From positions 1 to 41,063 of the forward strand of contig CAJPFO010000087.1 of the NCBI GenBank assembly GCA_905339255.1: a DNA stretch of 41,063 bases. Direction: 5' to 3'. Below are positions 26,175 to 33,318 of this stretch, in pieces. The stretch comes from Myxococcaceae bacterium (GTDB taxonomy: Bacteria > Myxococcota_A > UBA9160). The first letter of the stretch is position 1, and each line of letters begins with the position of its first letter. A program made the translations under genes and the position numbers. Under the pieces are notes generated by a model. That model was not told where the DNA came from. It worked only from the letters and a program-made list of their open reading frames with translations, and made no database searches.

Positions 26175-26672
26175 TCAGTACCGATCGGCGAGGCCGAGAA
26201 ACGCCCCGTCGTTGGCGCGGATCACGTCGTCGCGACTCCGCGCAGAAGTGAGCGCAACGGCCGTCTGGCCGTTCTTTCCGATGCTGTAGAGGTCGTAGTC
26301 GTCGTTGATCGGGACGAGGAAGCGATCCTTTCGTGCGGCGCCGAAGTTGATCCGCCTGCCGAGCGCGTCGCGCAGCGGCAGATAGCGGTAGGGAAAGCCC
26401 CAGGGATCGTTCTTCTGCAGGTTCACGGCGGCGAGGTTTGCCGGCAGCGGCGCTCCCTCGACGGTGAGTCCATCGATCTCCGTCTGGATCGTCTTCAGGT
26501 CGAGGATCGAGCGCGTGACGCGAACCTTCTCGATGTAGCCGAGATAGCGGACCGTCGCGATCGAGGAGAGGATTCCGACGATCGCGATCGCGATCATGAG
26601 CTCGATCAGCGTGAACCCTCCGCTTCGTCGCGAGCGGGGTCCGACGGCGGCGCTCGGAGTCGGCTGCGGCAT
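26175..26672 (-). CDS. Type IV pilin / GspG-like pseudopilin
   Basis: A 165-residue prepilin. It has a basic 19-residue leader, then the prepilin-peptidase site SGG|FTLIELMIAIAIVGILSS with Phe+1 and Glu+5 and a hydrophobic N-terminal helix. The globular part ends NDPWGFPYRYLPL...DRFLVPINDDYDLYSIGKNGQTA, the calcium-site-type ending seen in major pseudopilins (GspG) and some minor pilins. No pilus or type II secretion assembly gene is in the window, so assembly must use machinery encoded elsewhere. It lies 17 nt after the HAMP-protein stop and 3 nt before the HD-GYP sensor. The open frame continues far upstream to 27308 only by chance; the ATG at 26672 precedes the proper leader. Confidence 0.88.
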   Translation of the reverse strand: MPQPTPSAAVGPRSRRSGGFTLIELMIAIAIVGILSSIATVRYLGYIEKVRVTRSILDLKTIQTEIDGLTVEGAPLPANLAAVNLQKNDPWGFPYRYLPLRDALGRRINFGAARKDRFLVPINDDYDLYSIGKNGQTAVALTSARSRDDVIRANDGAFLGLADRY

Positions 26673-26689
26673 CTGCGGGGGCCGGGGCT

Positions 26690-27277
26690 CTAGGCCGCGC
26701 TCACGCGCTGGATCTGATCGCGAACGAGCTTCTCGAGGTCCTGCGCGGTCGCGACGAGTCGCGCGCTTTCCGCGTCGGCGCTCTGCTCGATCTGCTCGGC
26801 GAGGTCCTCGATCCCGCTCCGGAGCCTCTCTTCGGCCGCGCAAAGAGCCGTGTGCCGCTCGCGGAGCGAAGCCGTCATTTCGTTGAGGACCGCGGCCTCC
26901 TCCGCGAGGTAGTCGGTGGCTCGGAGCTGGATCGCCCCGGGGAGGGCGCCGGCCTCGATGCTCCGGAAGACCTGAACGAAGCGCACCATCGGCGAGACCA
27001 TCCGCTGGTAGAGGAGCCACGAGCTCACCAGGACACCGCCGAGGCAGATCGCGACGAGCGGCCAGAGGGTCGAGTGGAGCGCGAGGATCCGATCGGCGAG
27101 TCGGCCGAGGTCCTGGGGCGATCCCGTGGCACTGCCCTCGAACTGGAGAAGGAGCGGGAGCAGGATCGCGGCACTTCCGACGACGAGCAGGGCCGCGGTC
27201 GTCCCCGTCACGACGAGGACCAGATGCGCCCGGAACGAGGCATCGGAGAGGAGCGAGCGGCGGTCTCGGCTCATCAT
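26690..27277 (-). CDS. Two-helix membrane protein with HAMP-like domain
   Basis: A 195-residue protein with two membrane segments (HLVLVVTGTTAALLVVGSAAILLPLLL and STLWPLVAICLGGVLVSSWLLY) bracketing a periplasmic loop of about 40 residues. A HAMP-like segment follows (RMVSPMVRFVQVFRSIEAGALPGAIQLRATDYLAEEAAVLNEMTASL), then a coiled coil to the end with no recognisable output domain. It could signal to or organise the pilin or the HD-GYP protein encoded downstream. Two consecutive ATGs (27277, 27274) follow a CAGGAGGGA ribosome site; the first overlaps the preceding lipoprotein stop (ATGA). Confidence 0.75.
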   Translation of the reverse strand: MMSRDRRSLLSDASFRAHLVLVVTGTTAALLVVGSAAILLPLLLQFEGSATGSPQDLGRLADRILALHSTLWPLVAICLGGVLVSSWLLYQRMVSPMVRFVQVFRSIEAGALPGAIQLRATDYLAEEAAVLNEMTASLRERHTALCAAEERLRSGIEDLAEQIEQSADAESARLVATAQDLEKLVRDQIQRVSAA

Positions 27278-27690
27278 GAGTCCCTCCTGATTCCCGCATC
27301 GCCCCCATCCCGGCGGGTCCAGAGCTCGGAGTGGTTCTCGAATCGGAGCGAGGCAGGCGAACCCGGGAGAACGACGAGGCGCAGCGATTGTTCGTCGCCG
27401 TACGGGCTTCGGTAGCGGATCACGTAGAGGGTTCCGCCTTCGATGCCGACTTCCGACTCGATCGAGTCGATCGCGACGATCTCGCTCCGACCTTCGCCTT
27501 GCCCGATCTCGAGCGTGTTCGGCAAGACCACGAGGCTGCGGCCCTGGTAGCGGGGATCGTCGCTCGCCCAGCGTCCGAGAAGCGCTTCGGGCACCGCCTT
27601 CTCGCTGCACGCGAGCGCCGCCACCCCGACCGCGACGAGGAGGGCTGCCGCTCCCAGGCGGGCAGTGCGTTCATGCGCGTGGTGCCCCAA
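27274..27690 (-). CDS. Putative lipoprotein
   Basis: A 138-residue protein from TTG 27690, preceded by AGAAGGGG. A basic N-terminus and hydrophobic stretch (LGAAALLVAVGVAALAC) end at a cysteine that could be a lipidation site, although the lipobox (A-L-A-C) is not ideal. The mature part contains LLGRWASDDPRYQGRSLVVLPNTLEIG and TLYVIRYRSPYGDEQSLRLVVLPG, reminiscent of lipocalin-like small beta-barrels; I recognise no family. The stop overlaps the HAMP-protein start, making it the first gene of the lipoprotein-HAMP-pilin-HD-GYP set. An ATG five bases upstream is in a different frame. Confidence 0.65.
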   Translation of the reverse strand: MGHHAHERTARLGAAALLVAVGVAALACSEKAVPEALLGRWASDDPRYQGRSLVVLPNTLEIGQGEGRSEIVAIDSIESEVGIEGGTLYVIRYRSPYGDEQSLRLVVLPGSPASLRFENHSELWTRRDGGDAGIRRDS

Positions 27691-27837
27691 GCCATCCCCT
27701 TCTTCTACTCACTTCTTCTTCGTCCCGCAGAGTCCGGGCGTTGAGCCGGCCCCCTCGAACATGGGGCTTCTCGGAGATTTCACGGAAGGGAGCTCGGGGT
27801 TTCATGGTAGGCTCGGGTCCCCGGGAAGGAGGATCCG

Positions 27838-28473
27838 ATGCGCTCGCTCGCTTTCGTGGCCCTGATCGCCGCCGCGCTTCCGCTTTCTGCCGTTGCCGCC
27901 CCCGTGACGGTGTCGATTTCCGGAACCTGGGACGTCGTCGACGACCCGGGCGGAGTGCTCAGTGGCGCCGTGGTCCCCGGCACGAGCTTTGCGGCGCTCC
28001 TCAGCTACGACGACACGGCCCCGATCATCTACTCCGATCCGACCACGGCGAACTACGATCTGGGCGCCCTTCCCTTCTCGCTCGACGTCGCGACGGGAGG
28101 TTTCACCTTCACCTGGTTCGCGGGCGGCACGACGCAGCTCGACCTGGTGAACGGAAGCTTCGACAACGCTTCGGGATTCTTCGAGAATCTCTCGGGGACG
28201 CCCGGCCTGCCGCCGATCGGGTATTCCTACATGCTCCTCGCGCTCGACGACGCTTCCGCGACGGCGCTCTCGTCGACGGCACTCGCAGCGCTGCCTTGGT
28301 CGCTCGCGCCGTGGGGTTCGGCGGACTTCGGCGTCTTCTTCGGAGTCCCGGGGACCTACGTCGATCTCCAGGGCAGCATCTCGGCGCTCGCGGTCGTGCC
28401 CGAACCCGGGACCCCGGCGCTTCTCGCCGCGGGTTTCGTCCTGCTCGCCGCGCGGGCGCGCCGCAGAAGCTGA
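27838..28473 (+). CDS. PEP-CTERM sorting domain exported protein
   Basis: A 211-residue protein with a signal peptide (SLAFVALIAAALPLSAVAAP), a beta-rich, Thr/Ser/Asp-rich body typical of PEP-CTERM surface proteins, and a C-terminal sorting signal. The signal reads VPEPGTPALLAAG then a hydrophobic helix and ARARRRS at residues about 187-211. Proteins with this tail are processed by an exosortase, usually in organisms that make an extracellular polysaccharide. No exosortase is in the window, so it must be elsewhere. AAGGAGGAT before the ATG is a strong ribosome site. The body has no family I recognise. Confidence 0.88.
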   Translation: MRSLAFVALIAAALPLSAVAAPVTVSISGTWDVVDDPGGVLSGAVVPGTSFAALLSYDDTAPIIYSDPTTANYDLGALPFSLDVATGGFTFTWFAGGTTQLDLVNGSFDNASGFFENLSGTPGLPPIGYSYMLLALDDASATALSSTALAALPWSLAPWGSADFGVFFGVPGTYVDLQGSISALAVVPEPGTPALLAAGFVLLAARARRRS

Positions 28474-28513
28474 TCGAAGCCGCGGGCCGATCCCCCTGCG
28501 CCCGGCGTCGGGC

Positions 28514-28708
28514 TCAGTTCTCGGCGATCCGGATTGCCGCCCGCGGGCAGGAGGCGGCCGCCTTCTCGACCTTCGCGCGCAGGCTCTCCGGCGGGTTCGC
28601 GATCAGCACGTGGAGCTGATCGCCGTCGTCGACCTCGAAGACCTCGGGGCAGGCGGCCATGCAGCGCGCGTTGGCCTCGCAGAGTTCGAAGTTCACGACG
28701 ACTCGCAT
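28514..28708 (-). CDS. Small ferredoxin, single [4Fe-4S]-type cluster
   Basis: A 64-residue one-cluster ferredoxin. Cysteines lie at positions 10, 16, 20 and 54 (C-x5-C-x3-C-P-E-V-F ... S-C-P). The P450-associated [3Fe-4S] ferredoxins have the same frame but usually lack a cysteine at the third position; here all four are present, so a [4Fe-4S] cluster is likely. AAAAGGAGGG precedes the ATG at 28708; a longer open frame upstream lacks ferredoxin features. It stands alone between convergent and divergent neighbours, and its redox partner is not in the window. Confidence 0.9.
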   Translation of the reverse strand: MRVVVNFELCEANARCMAACPEVFEVDDGDQLHVLIANPPESLRAKVEKAAASCPRAAIRIAEN

Positions 28709-28826
28709 CGACACCCTCCTTTTCCGAGAAGCCCGCGGACCCCTCGTCGATGGTAGCGGGCAGTCGGGGTAGGCCCCGGAACACGCCGCCCCGCTTCCGG
28801 GATATCCTCGCCTCGCGGAGGTCCTC

Positions 28827-30017
28827 GTGGCAACCGAATCCCGCCCGATCCGACCCTGGTGGATGACGGGTCTCCTCGTCTTCTGCGCGTTCATGACCTT
28901 CGTGTACGTCCCCTGGGATCTTTTCTTGAAGCCGGTGGCGCGCGACGAGGAGGTCTGGTTCGGCTTCCGCTTCCACGGCCATGCGGCCAAGCTCCTCGCG
29001 CTCCCGCACTGGGCCGTGTATGCCGCCGGAATGGTCGGGTTCCTGCGCATGCGGCGCTGGATGTGGCCTTGGGCCGCGGTCTACGGCGCGCAGGTGACGC
29101 TCGCGATGGTGGTCTGGCCGCTTCTCTACGTGGATGGCGCGAAGGCCATCGCATCGGCCGTCGTCTCGGGCCTTCTCTTCGGCGGCGTGACCTGGCTCTT
29201 GTGGCGAGCGAGACCTCTCTTCCGGCCCGAGCGGCCGCGGTTTCGCGATCGCTACGGAGAGTGGGCGCTCGTTACGGGTGCGTCGTCCGGGATCGGCCGC
29301 GAGTTCGCTCGCGCGCTCGCACGAGAGGGCTGCTCGATCGTCCTCTCGGCGCGCCGCGAGGAGAGGCTTCGCGAGCTCGCCGGCGAGCTCGAACGCGAAA
29401 GCGCCGTCCGCACCCGTGTCGTTCCGCTCGATCTCGAGCGTGCCGGCGCCGCCGAGGAGCTGGCCCGAGCGGTCTCCGATCTCGAGGTCGGGATTCTCGT
29501 CAACAACGCCGGCTTCGGGAGCATCGGTCCGCTCGTGAACCAGCCGGCCGAGCGGGTGCGCGCGATGGTCGAGCTCAACTGCACGGCGCCGGCGCTCCTC
29601 GCTCGTCTCGCATTGCCTTCGATGCTCGCTCGCCGCCGCGGTGCGATCATCTTCGTGGGATCGGTGGCGGGCATGGTCCCGATGCCGCTCCACGCGCTCT
29701 ACGGTGCGACCAAGGCCTTCGACAACTCCCTCGGCGAAGCGCTCCACGAAGAGCTCCGTGGGAGCGGGATCGACGTGCTCGCGCTCGAACCGGGATCGAC
29801 CGAGACCGAGTTCCAGATGCGGGCCGGAGAAGCTCCGCATGGCGGAGAGAGCTCCGAGCGGGTCGTGGCGAAGGCGCTCGCTGCGCTCGGCGAACGCCCT
29901 TCGCTCGTGAGCCGCAGCTTCGATTGGATCGCCGTGAACGTCGGTCTCCGCCTGCTTTCTCGCGAGACGCTCATCGCCGGGGTGCGGCGGGCCGCCGAGC
30001 GGAGGCTCCCGAAATGA
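28827..30017 (+). CDS. Short-chain dehydrogenase with N-terminal membrane domain
   Basis: A 396-residue fusion. Residues about 10-130 contain three to four hydrophobic helices (GLLVFCAFMTFVYVPW, LPHWAVYAAGMVGFL, WAAVYGAQVTLAMVVWPLLY, IASAVVSGLLFGGVTWLLW). Residues about 145-396 form a classical SDR: cofactor motif ALVTGASSGIG, NNAGFGS, catalytic Ser in VGSVAGM and YxxxK in ALYGATK. The membrane part probably tethers the enzyme for a lipid or other membrane-associated substrate; the substrate is unknown. The start is GTG 28827 after CGGAGG. The stop overlaps the ATG of the Crp-family gene (ATGA). Confidence 0.88.
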   Translation: MATESRPIRPWWMTGLLVFCAFMTFVYVPWDLFLKPVARDEEVWFGFRFHGHAAKLLALPHWAVYAAGMVGFLRMRRWMWPWAAVYGAQVTLAMVVWPLLYVDGAKAIASAVVSGLLFGGVTWLLWRARPLFRPERPRFRDRYGEWALVTGASSGIGREFARALAREGCSIVLSARREERLRELAGELERESAVRTRVVPLDLERAGAAEELARAVSDLEVGILVNNAGFGSIGPLVNQPAERVRAMVELNCTAPALLARLALPSMLARRRGAIIFVGSVAGMVPMPLHALYGATKAFDNSLGEALHEELRGSGIDVLALEPGSTETEFQMRAGEAPHGGESSERVVAKALAALGERPSLVSRSFDWIAVNVGLRLLSRETLIAGVRRAAERRLPK

Positions 30018-30757
30018 CGCCCCGTTCCGCGGCACCGCTTCCGGCTGCAAAGGCGGCAGCTTCGCTCGACGCAGCGGCGGCGATCGAGCGCGTTCCGCTC
30101 TTCGAATCGCTCGACGCGGACGATCGCAGGCGCCTGCTCGCCGTCTCGAGCGTGCGTCGGGTGCCGGCGCGGCGCAGGCTCTTTCGCCGCGGCGAGCCGG
30201 GGCACGAACTCTTCGTTCTCCTTCGAGGACGCTGCAAGGCGCTCGCCGTCGCGAGCGAGGGACGGGGGACCGTCTTCGCGGTCTTCGAGCCGGGAGAGGT
30301 CGTCGGCGAGATCGCGCTTCTCGACGGCGGGCCGCGAACGGCGACCGTCACGACGATGAGCGCTTGCGACTTCCTGGTGATCGGACGAGCCGATCTCCTC
30401 ACGCTTCTCGAGAGCGAGCCCGCGGTCGCGATCCGACTTCTCGCGGCGTGCGCGGCGAGGCTTCGCCATACGAGCGAGCTCGTCGAGGAGCTCGTCTTCC
30501 TCTCGCTCCCCGCACGTCTCGCTCGAAAGCTCCTCCAGCTCGCTCGCGACTACGGCTCGGGGACGGGAAGCGGAACCCACATCGCACTCAAGCTCTCGCA
30601 ACGCGAGCTCGCCGAACTCGTCGGGGCGAGCCGCGAGAGCGTGAACCGCCAGCTCGGCCACTGGGAGCAGGCAGGAGTGCTCCGCCACGAGCGGGGCTTC
30701 ATCACCCTGCTCGATTCCGCGGTGCTCCGGCGGCTGGCTTCACTCGTGATCTACTGA
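30014..30757 (+). CDS. Crp/Fnr family transcriptional regulator
   Basis: A 247-residue regulator. The cyclic-nucleotide-binding domain covers about residues 30-145 (VPLFESLDADDRRRLL, LFRRGEPGHELFVLLRGRCKALA, FEPGEVVGEIALLDGGPRTATVT). A dimer helix precedes a winged helix-turn-helix (LSQRELAELVGASRESVNRQLGHWEQAGVL). The phosphate-cassette region GEIALLDGGPRTATV keeps the Gly-Glu and Arg expected for cyclic-nucleotide binding. There is no N-terminal cysteine cluster of the Fnr type. It is translationally coupled to the membrane SDR, so it may respond to or control that enzyme. Confidence 0.9.
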   Translation: MTPRSAAPLPAAKAAASLDAAAAIERVPLFESLDADDRRRLLAVSSVRRVPARRRLFRRGEPGHELFVLLRGRCKALAVASEGRGTVFAVFEPGEVVGEIALLDGGPRTATVTTMSACDFLVIGRADLLTLLESEPAVAIRLLAACAARLRHTSELVEELVFLSLPARLARKLLQLARDYGSGTGSGTHIALKLSQRELAELVGASRESVNRQLGHWEQAGVLRHERGFITLLDSAVLRRLASLVIY

Positions 30758-30849
30758 TTCGCAGATCGGGGCTTCGGCGCCCCGTGTGGGCTTCGGGAAT
30801 TCTTGCCGACTGATTCCGGAAATTCCTGCCGGTTGGAGCGATGCCTCGG

Positions 30850-30958
30850 AGGCGACCGGGTCGTCAAGACCGAGGTGCTTGGTACGGAGCGAAGGGCCAT
30901 CGAGGCGCAGGATCCGTCCGCGCTCGAGGATGCGGTCGACGATCGCGGCGGCGAGCCA
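30850..30958 (-). pseudogene. Remnant resembling the C-terminus of an IstB-type transposition ATPase
   Basis: Reading the minus strand from 30958 gives WLAAAIVDRILERGRILRL followed by DGPSLRTKHLGLDDP. This resembles the last helix and strand of IS21-family IstB helper ATPases. A stop codon lies immediately upstream in the same frame (30961-30959), and the frame runs on past the family-like part into the 3' end of the Crp-type gene. The fragment is only about 35 residues, so the assignment is tentative. The rest of the 361-bp gap between 30758 and 31118 holds nothing I can identify. Confidence 0.4.
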
Positions 30959-31118
30959 TCACGACGGCTCCGTAGCCCGGCTCACGCCGGGAGTAGCACG
31001 TCGCCGGCGCACGCCCTGCTCGCGCATCATGGCGACACTGCAGAGCGCGCCAGCGAGAGCGTGGGTTTGATGCCATCCCGTACGAACTGTGCATTATCGG
31101 CGTGCCCGGAGGGTTCCC

Positions 31119-31379
31119 ATGGCATCGAGGACACACGCAAGCACCTGCCGGCACTGGTCGAAGATGCCCACCGCGGGCGCGCTCGTCACCGTGGATTCGG
31201 CGCCGATCATCCATTTCCTCGAGAACCGCCGCTCGCTCGCCGACCGCTTCCGGAGCGCCTACCGGCTACGTCTGCCCGATGCCATCCAGCTCGCCACGGC
31301 GGTGGCGACGGGATCCGCCGCCCTCGTGACCCATGACCGCGACTTCTCGCGCGTCCGCGAGATCCGCATTCTCGGCTGA
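31119..31379 (+). pseudogene. Internally deleted PIN-domain (VapC-like) toxin remnant
   Basis: The frame encodes the start of a PIN domain (LVTVDSAPIIHFLENRRSLADRF, with the first catalytic Asp). It jumps directly to the end of one (YRLRLPDAIQLATAVATGSAALVTHDRDFSRV, with the late Asp residues). A complete PIN toxin is about 125-135 residues; here some 60-70 residues of the middle, including the second acidic position, are missing although the frame is intact. The 86-residue frame starts at ATG 31119, but the first 20 residues are not family-like. No antitoxin is recognisable upstream. It should be inactive as a ribonuclease. Confidence 0.72.
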
Positions 31380-31416
31380 GCTTCTCGCCGCTGCGCGCGG
31401 CCACTGCGGTCGAGCG

Positions 31417-32127
31417 CTACCGCGCGCGGTAGAAGAAGTGCCGGAGCGTCCAGTCGGCCCCGGCGTCACCGAGGATCTCGCTCTGGCCGCCGCCCGCGGC
31501 CGCAGCGAGCGATCCGAAGTCGAGATGCACGAGCCGAGCGGAGCCCGACGCTGCGGGCCGCAGGTCGGCGAGCGGATCGCGGTCGCTGGACGCGAGCGCG
31601 ACCTTCGCTTCGCCGACCCGCGCGGAGTGAATGTGCTCCTCGGCCGGCGGCAGATCGATGCGCTTCATGCCGGTCGGCAGGGTTCCGATCGCGTTCACCA
31701 TGCGGCGAGCGAAGAACGGGGCGGGGTTGGTCTCCGCCTCGCCGATCGTCGCCTCGAGGCGCATCAGCTCGACGCCTTTGCGACTCACGGTTCCCACGGC
31801 CCGTCCCTCGCGCTCCTCGAGCTGGATCTCGGCCATCTTCTTCGGGAACCCGAGCACCTCGCGTCCGAGGATGAGCGCGGTGTCGTCGTCGACGACCATC
31901 CACGAGCAGTGGAGCGCGGGTCCCCGTTCGTCGCCCGCGTGCAGCAGCACCGCAGCCTCCCGATAGACGGAGCCGAACGCCGTCTCCGGATAGTCGGCGA
32001 CGAAGAGGGTTGCCGTCGCGGGCTCCGCGAGCGAGAGCGCCTCCGGCAGGAAAGCCTGCGCGACGTCACGCGATACGCTGACGTCGACGGCGAGAACCTT
32101 CGCGTTCGTCCAGAGATACGTGCCCAT
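31417..32127 (-). CDS. Acetoacetate decarboxylase family protein
   Basis: A 236-residue protein close to full family length. The Schiff-base lysine motif is present as ILGREVLGFPKKMAEIQLEE, and the C-terminal half follows the family (MRLEATIGEAETNPAPFFARRMV, GTLPTGMKRIDLPPAEEHIHSARVGEAKV). Members decarboxylate acetoacetate or act on related small keto- or lactone substrates; which one applies here is unknown. The ATG at 32127 has a CAGGAGAG ribosome site. The same frame stays open upstream to 32715, running into a GNAT remnant and a dispersed repeat, but that is not part of this protein. It is the only intact metabolic gene in the debris region. Confidence 0.88.
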   Translation of the reverse strand: MGTYLWTNAKVLAVDVSVSRDVAQAFLPEALSLAEPATATLFVADYPETAFGSVYREAAVLLHAGDERGPALHCSWMVVDDDTALILGREVLGFPKKMAEIQLEEREGRAVGTVSRKGVELMRLEATIGEAETNPAPFFARRMVNAIGTLPTGMKRIDLPPAEEHIHSARVGEAKVALASSDRDPLADLRPAASGSARLVHLDFGSLAAAAGGGQSEILGDAGADWTLRHFFYRAR

Positions 32128-32243
32128 GGCCTCTCCTGCTGCGGCGGGTCGGCCCCGGAGAGCGCCCGCGCGGTCTGCCTTCGCTCGCTGACGGCCATGA
32201 TACGCGATCTCGTAGCCGGCAGGACGTCGCACGCTCATCGCGC

Positions 32244-32475
32244 CTCGCCTACCCGCGCGCGCGAGTCCTCGCCGGCACGCCTCGGGCCTGGTGTAGACTC
32301 CCCGGAAGAGCCAGCCTTCGGGGCGCTGCACGTCGACGTAGCCCACGAAGGCGATCGGGCCGCCGGTCTCGACGAGCCACGCTCGCCCTACGCGGCCGCG
32401 GACCCAGCGCCGAAAGCCCTCTCGGTCGAGTTTGAAGGGATCGGGGCGCTCCTCTTCGACGCGTGCGCGTACGCG
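32244..32475 (-). pseudogene. GNAT acetyltransferase remnant (central part only)
   Basis: In the frame that continues into the decarboxylase gene, the minus strand reads DREGFRRWVRGRVGRAWLV, then GGPIAFVGYVDVQRPEGWLF, then RGVYTRPEACRRGLARA. This is the central acetyl-CoA-binding part of a GNAT acyltransferase (strand 4, then the RxxGLA loop). The N-terminal part is replaced by the dispersed repeat at 32488-32576, and about 60 C-terminal residues are missing. No start or intact end exists. The remaining bases between 32128 and 32243 show nothing else recognisable. Confidence 0.55.
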
Positions 32476-32487
32476 CAACGCGACGCG

Positions 32488-32576
32488 TAGGAAAAAGAAG
32501 GGGGCGCTCTGCGGGTTACGTCCGGCAAGGCCCAACGTGACAGATTCCACGGGGGAGAGCCTGCCCCCAATGGCGG
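32488..32576 (+). repeat. Dispersed hairpin repeat, copy A
   Basis: An 89-bp sequence that recurs in the same orientation at 33495-33582 with about five differences including one 1-bp indel. It starts TAGGAAAAAG and ends CCCAATGGCGG. The two sides can pair: GGGGGCGCTCT near the left end with AGAGCCTGCCCCC near the right (two-base bulge), and inside it GTTACGT with ACGTGAC. It sits at the truncated end of the GNAT remnant. The stretch from 32577 to the vapC stop at 32735 holds no gene I can support. Confidence 0.85.
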
Positions 32577-32734
32577 GCCTCGCAGCCGAGCAGCTCGTCG
32601 AGCGCGGGGTAGCGGAAGAGCGGCGTGCGCGCGAGGTGCGGCGCGGGGCAGGACGCGGCTGATCCGGCTGGACACGAGCTTTCGACCCGCCGTTGATCCG
32701 ATGCCCGCCAGCCACTGCCGTCGGCTCAGCGCGC

Positions 32735-33103
32735 TCAGCGGATCAAGACGACGTCGGCAAGACCCTCGAAGTCGGCATCCCCGGTCACGAGGGTCGCGCC
32801 CTGCCGCAGCGCCGTCGCGTAGACGATCGCGTCCGCCATCGCGAGCCCGTGTGCCAGCGAGAGGTCCGCGGCCTCGATCGCGAGGCTCGCGTCGAGCGGG
32901 ACGATCTGTGCGCGATGCATGGCCGCGACGGCTTCGATCGCCCGCTCCTCGGAGAGGTCGCGCCGCACGACCTTGTAGACCTCGTAGAGCTGGATCGAGG
33001 CGACGCTCTGCGCCTCGCGGCTCTCGAGGTACGGCGCGAACGCGTCTGCACGTGCGCGCTCGGCCAGGTACTCGATCCAGCCACTCGAGTCGACGAGGAT
33101 CAG
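32735..33103 (-). CDS. vapC: VapC-type PIN-domain ribonuclease toxin
   Basis: A complete 122-residue PIN domain beginning (M)ILVDSSGWIEYLAERARAD. All acidic active-site positions are present: D5, E41 (QLYEVYK), D91 (MADAIVYA), D109 and D111 (TGDADF). The family cleaves specific RNAs, often tRNA or rRNA, when its antitoxin is lost. No ATG, GTG or TTG fits the conserved start; the codon at the expected position is CTG (33103-33101), which overlaps the antitoxin stop as CTGA, mirroring the ATGA overlaps elsewhere in this genome. A GTG at 32968 is the first conventional start but would delete a third of the domain, including D5 and E41. Confidence 0.85.
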   Translation of the reverse strand: MILVDSSGWIEYLAERARADAFAPYLESREAQSVASIQLYEVYKVVRRDLSEERAIEAVAAMHRAQIVPLDASLAIEAADLSLAHGLAMADAIVYATALRQGATLVTGDADFEGLADVVLIR

Positions 33104-33309
33104 AGCCGGTCCTTCTTCTCGCGTAGCCCTCGCGGGTTGGTGCCTCGCGCCACCCCTCGGCGGCTACGGATCGGCCGCTCGGGCACCAGGTAGACCACAC
33201 CGCCCTTGTCGATCACCGTGAGCTTCGTTCCGGGCGTCAGACCGAGCCGCTCCCGCACACTGCGCGGGATCACGAGCTGGTACTTCGTGGAGAGGGTTGC
33301 GGTCGTCAT
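33100..33309 (-). CDS. vapB: AbrB/SpoVT-type antitoxin of VapC
   Basis: A 69-residue antitoxin with an N-terminal swapped-hairpin AbrB domain (LSTKYQLVIPRSVRERLGLTPGTKLTVIDKGGVVYLV) and a basic tail (RGLREKKDRL) of the sort that occupies the toxin groove. It binds its own promoter and the toxin in known systems. ATG at 33309 is only 9 nt downstream of a consensus -10 box and has no Shine-Dalgarno, so the mRNA is likely leaderless. The TGA overlaps the toxin start. Confidence 0.88.
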   Translation of the reverse strand: MTTATLSTKYQLVIPRSVRERLGLTPGTKLTVIDKGGVVYLVPERPIRSRRGVARGTNPRGLREKKDRL

Positions 33310-33318
33310 CTTACGAAA

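Noticed and set aside
27420-27695. ATG-started 91-residue minus-strand frame as an alternative to the TTG-started lipoprotein
   Set aside because: Its product is Arg/Ser-rich and featureless, whereas the TTG frame gives a signal peptide and a stop overlapping the next gene.
31417-31432. Perfect 16-bp palindrome CTACCGCGCGCGGTAG at the decarboxylase stop
   Set aside because: It encodes the conserved-frame end YRAR-stop, and alternating GC palindromes arise easily at this base composition; there is no T-run for a terminator.
32488-32576. Repeat as an integron attC site (GCCCAAC inside, imperfect hairpin, small cassette next to it)
   Set aside because: The paired GTTRRRY core is missing, the AAC motif is internal instead of terminal, copy B lacks the match, and no integrase is seen.
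32581-32660. Minus-strand stretch reading HLARTPLFRYPALDELLG before repeat A
   Set aside because: It looks protein-like but is too short to assign to any family, and no start or continuation is visible.
31417-32715. A single 432-residue minus-strand protein
   Set aside because: The frame passes through a dispersed repeat and a GNAT remnant before reaching the decarboxylase. The proper ATG with ribosome site is at 32127.
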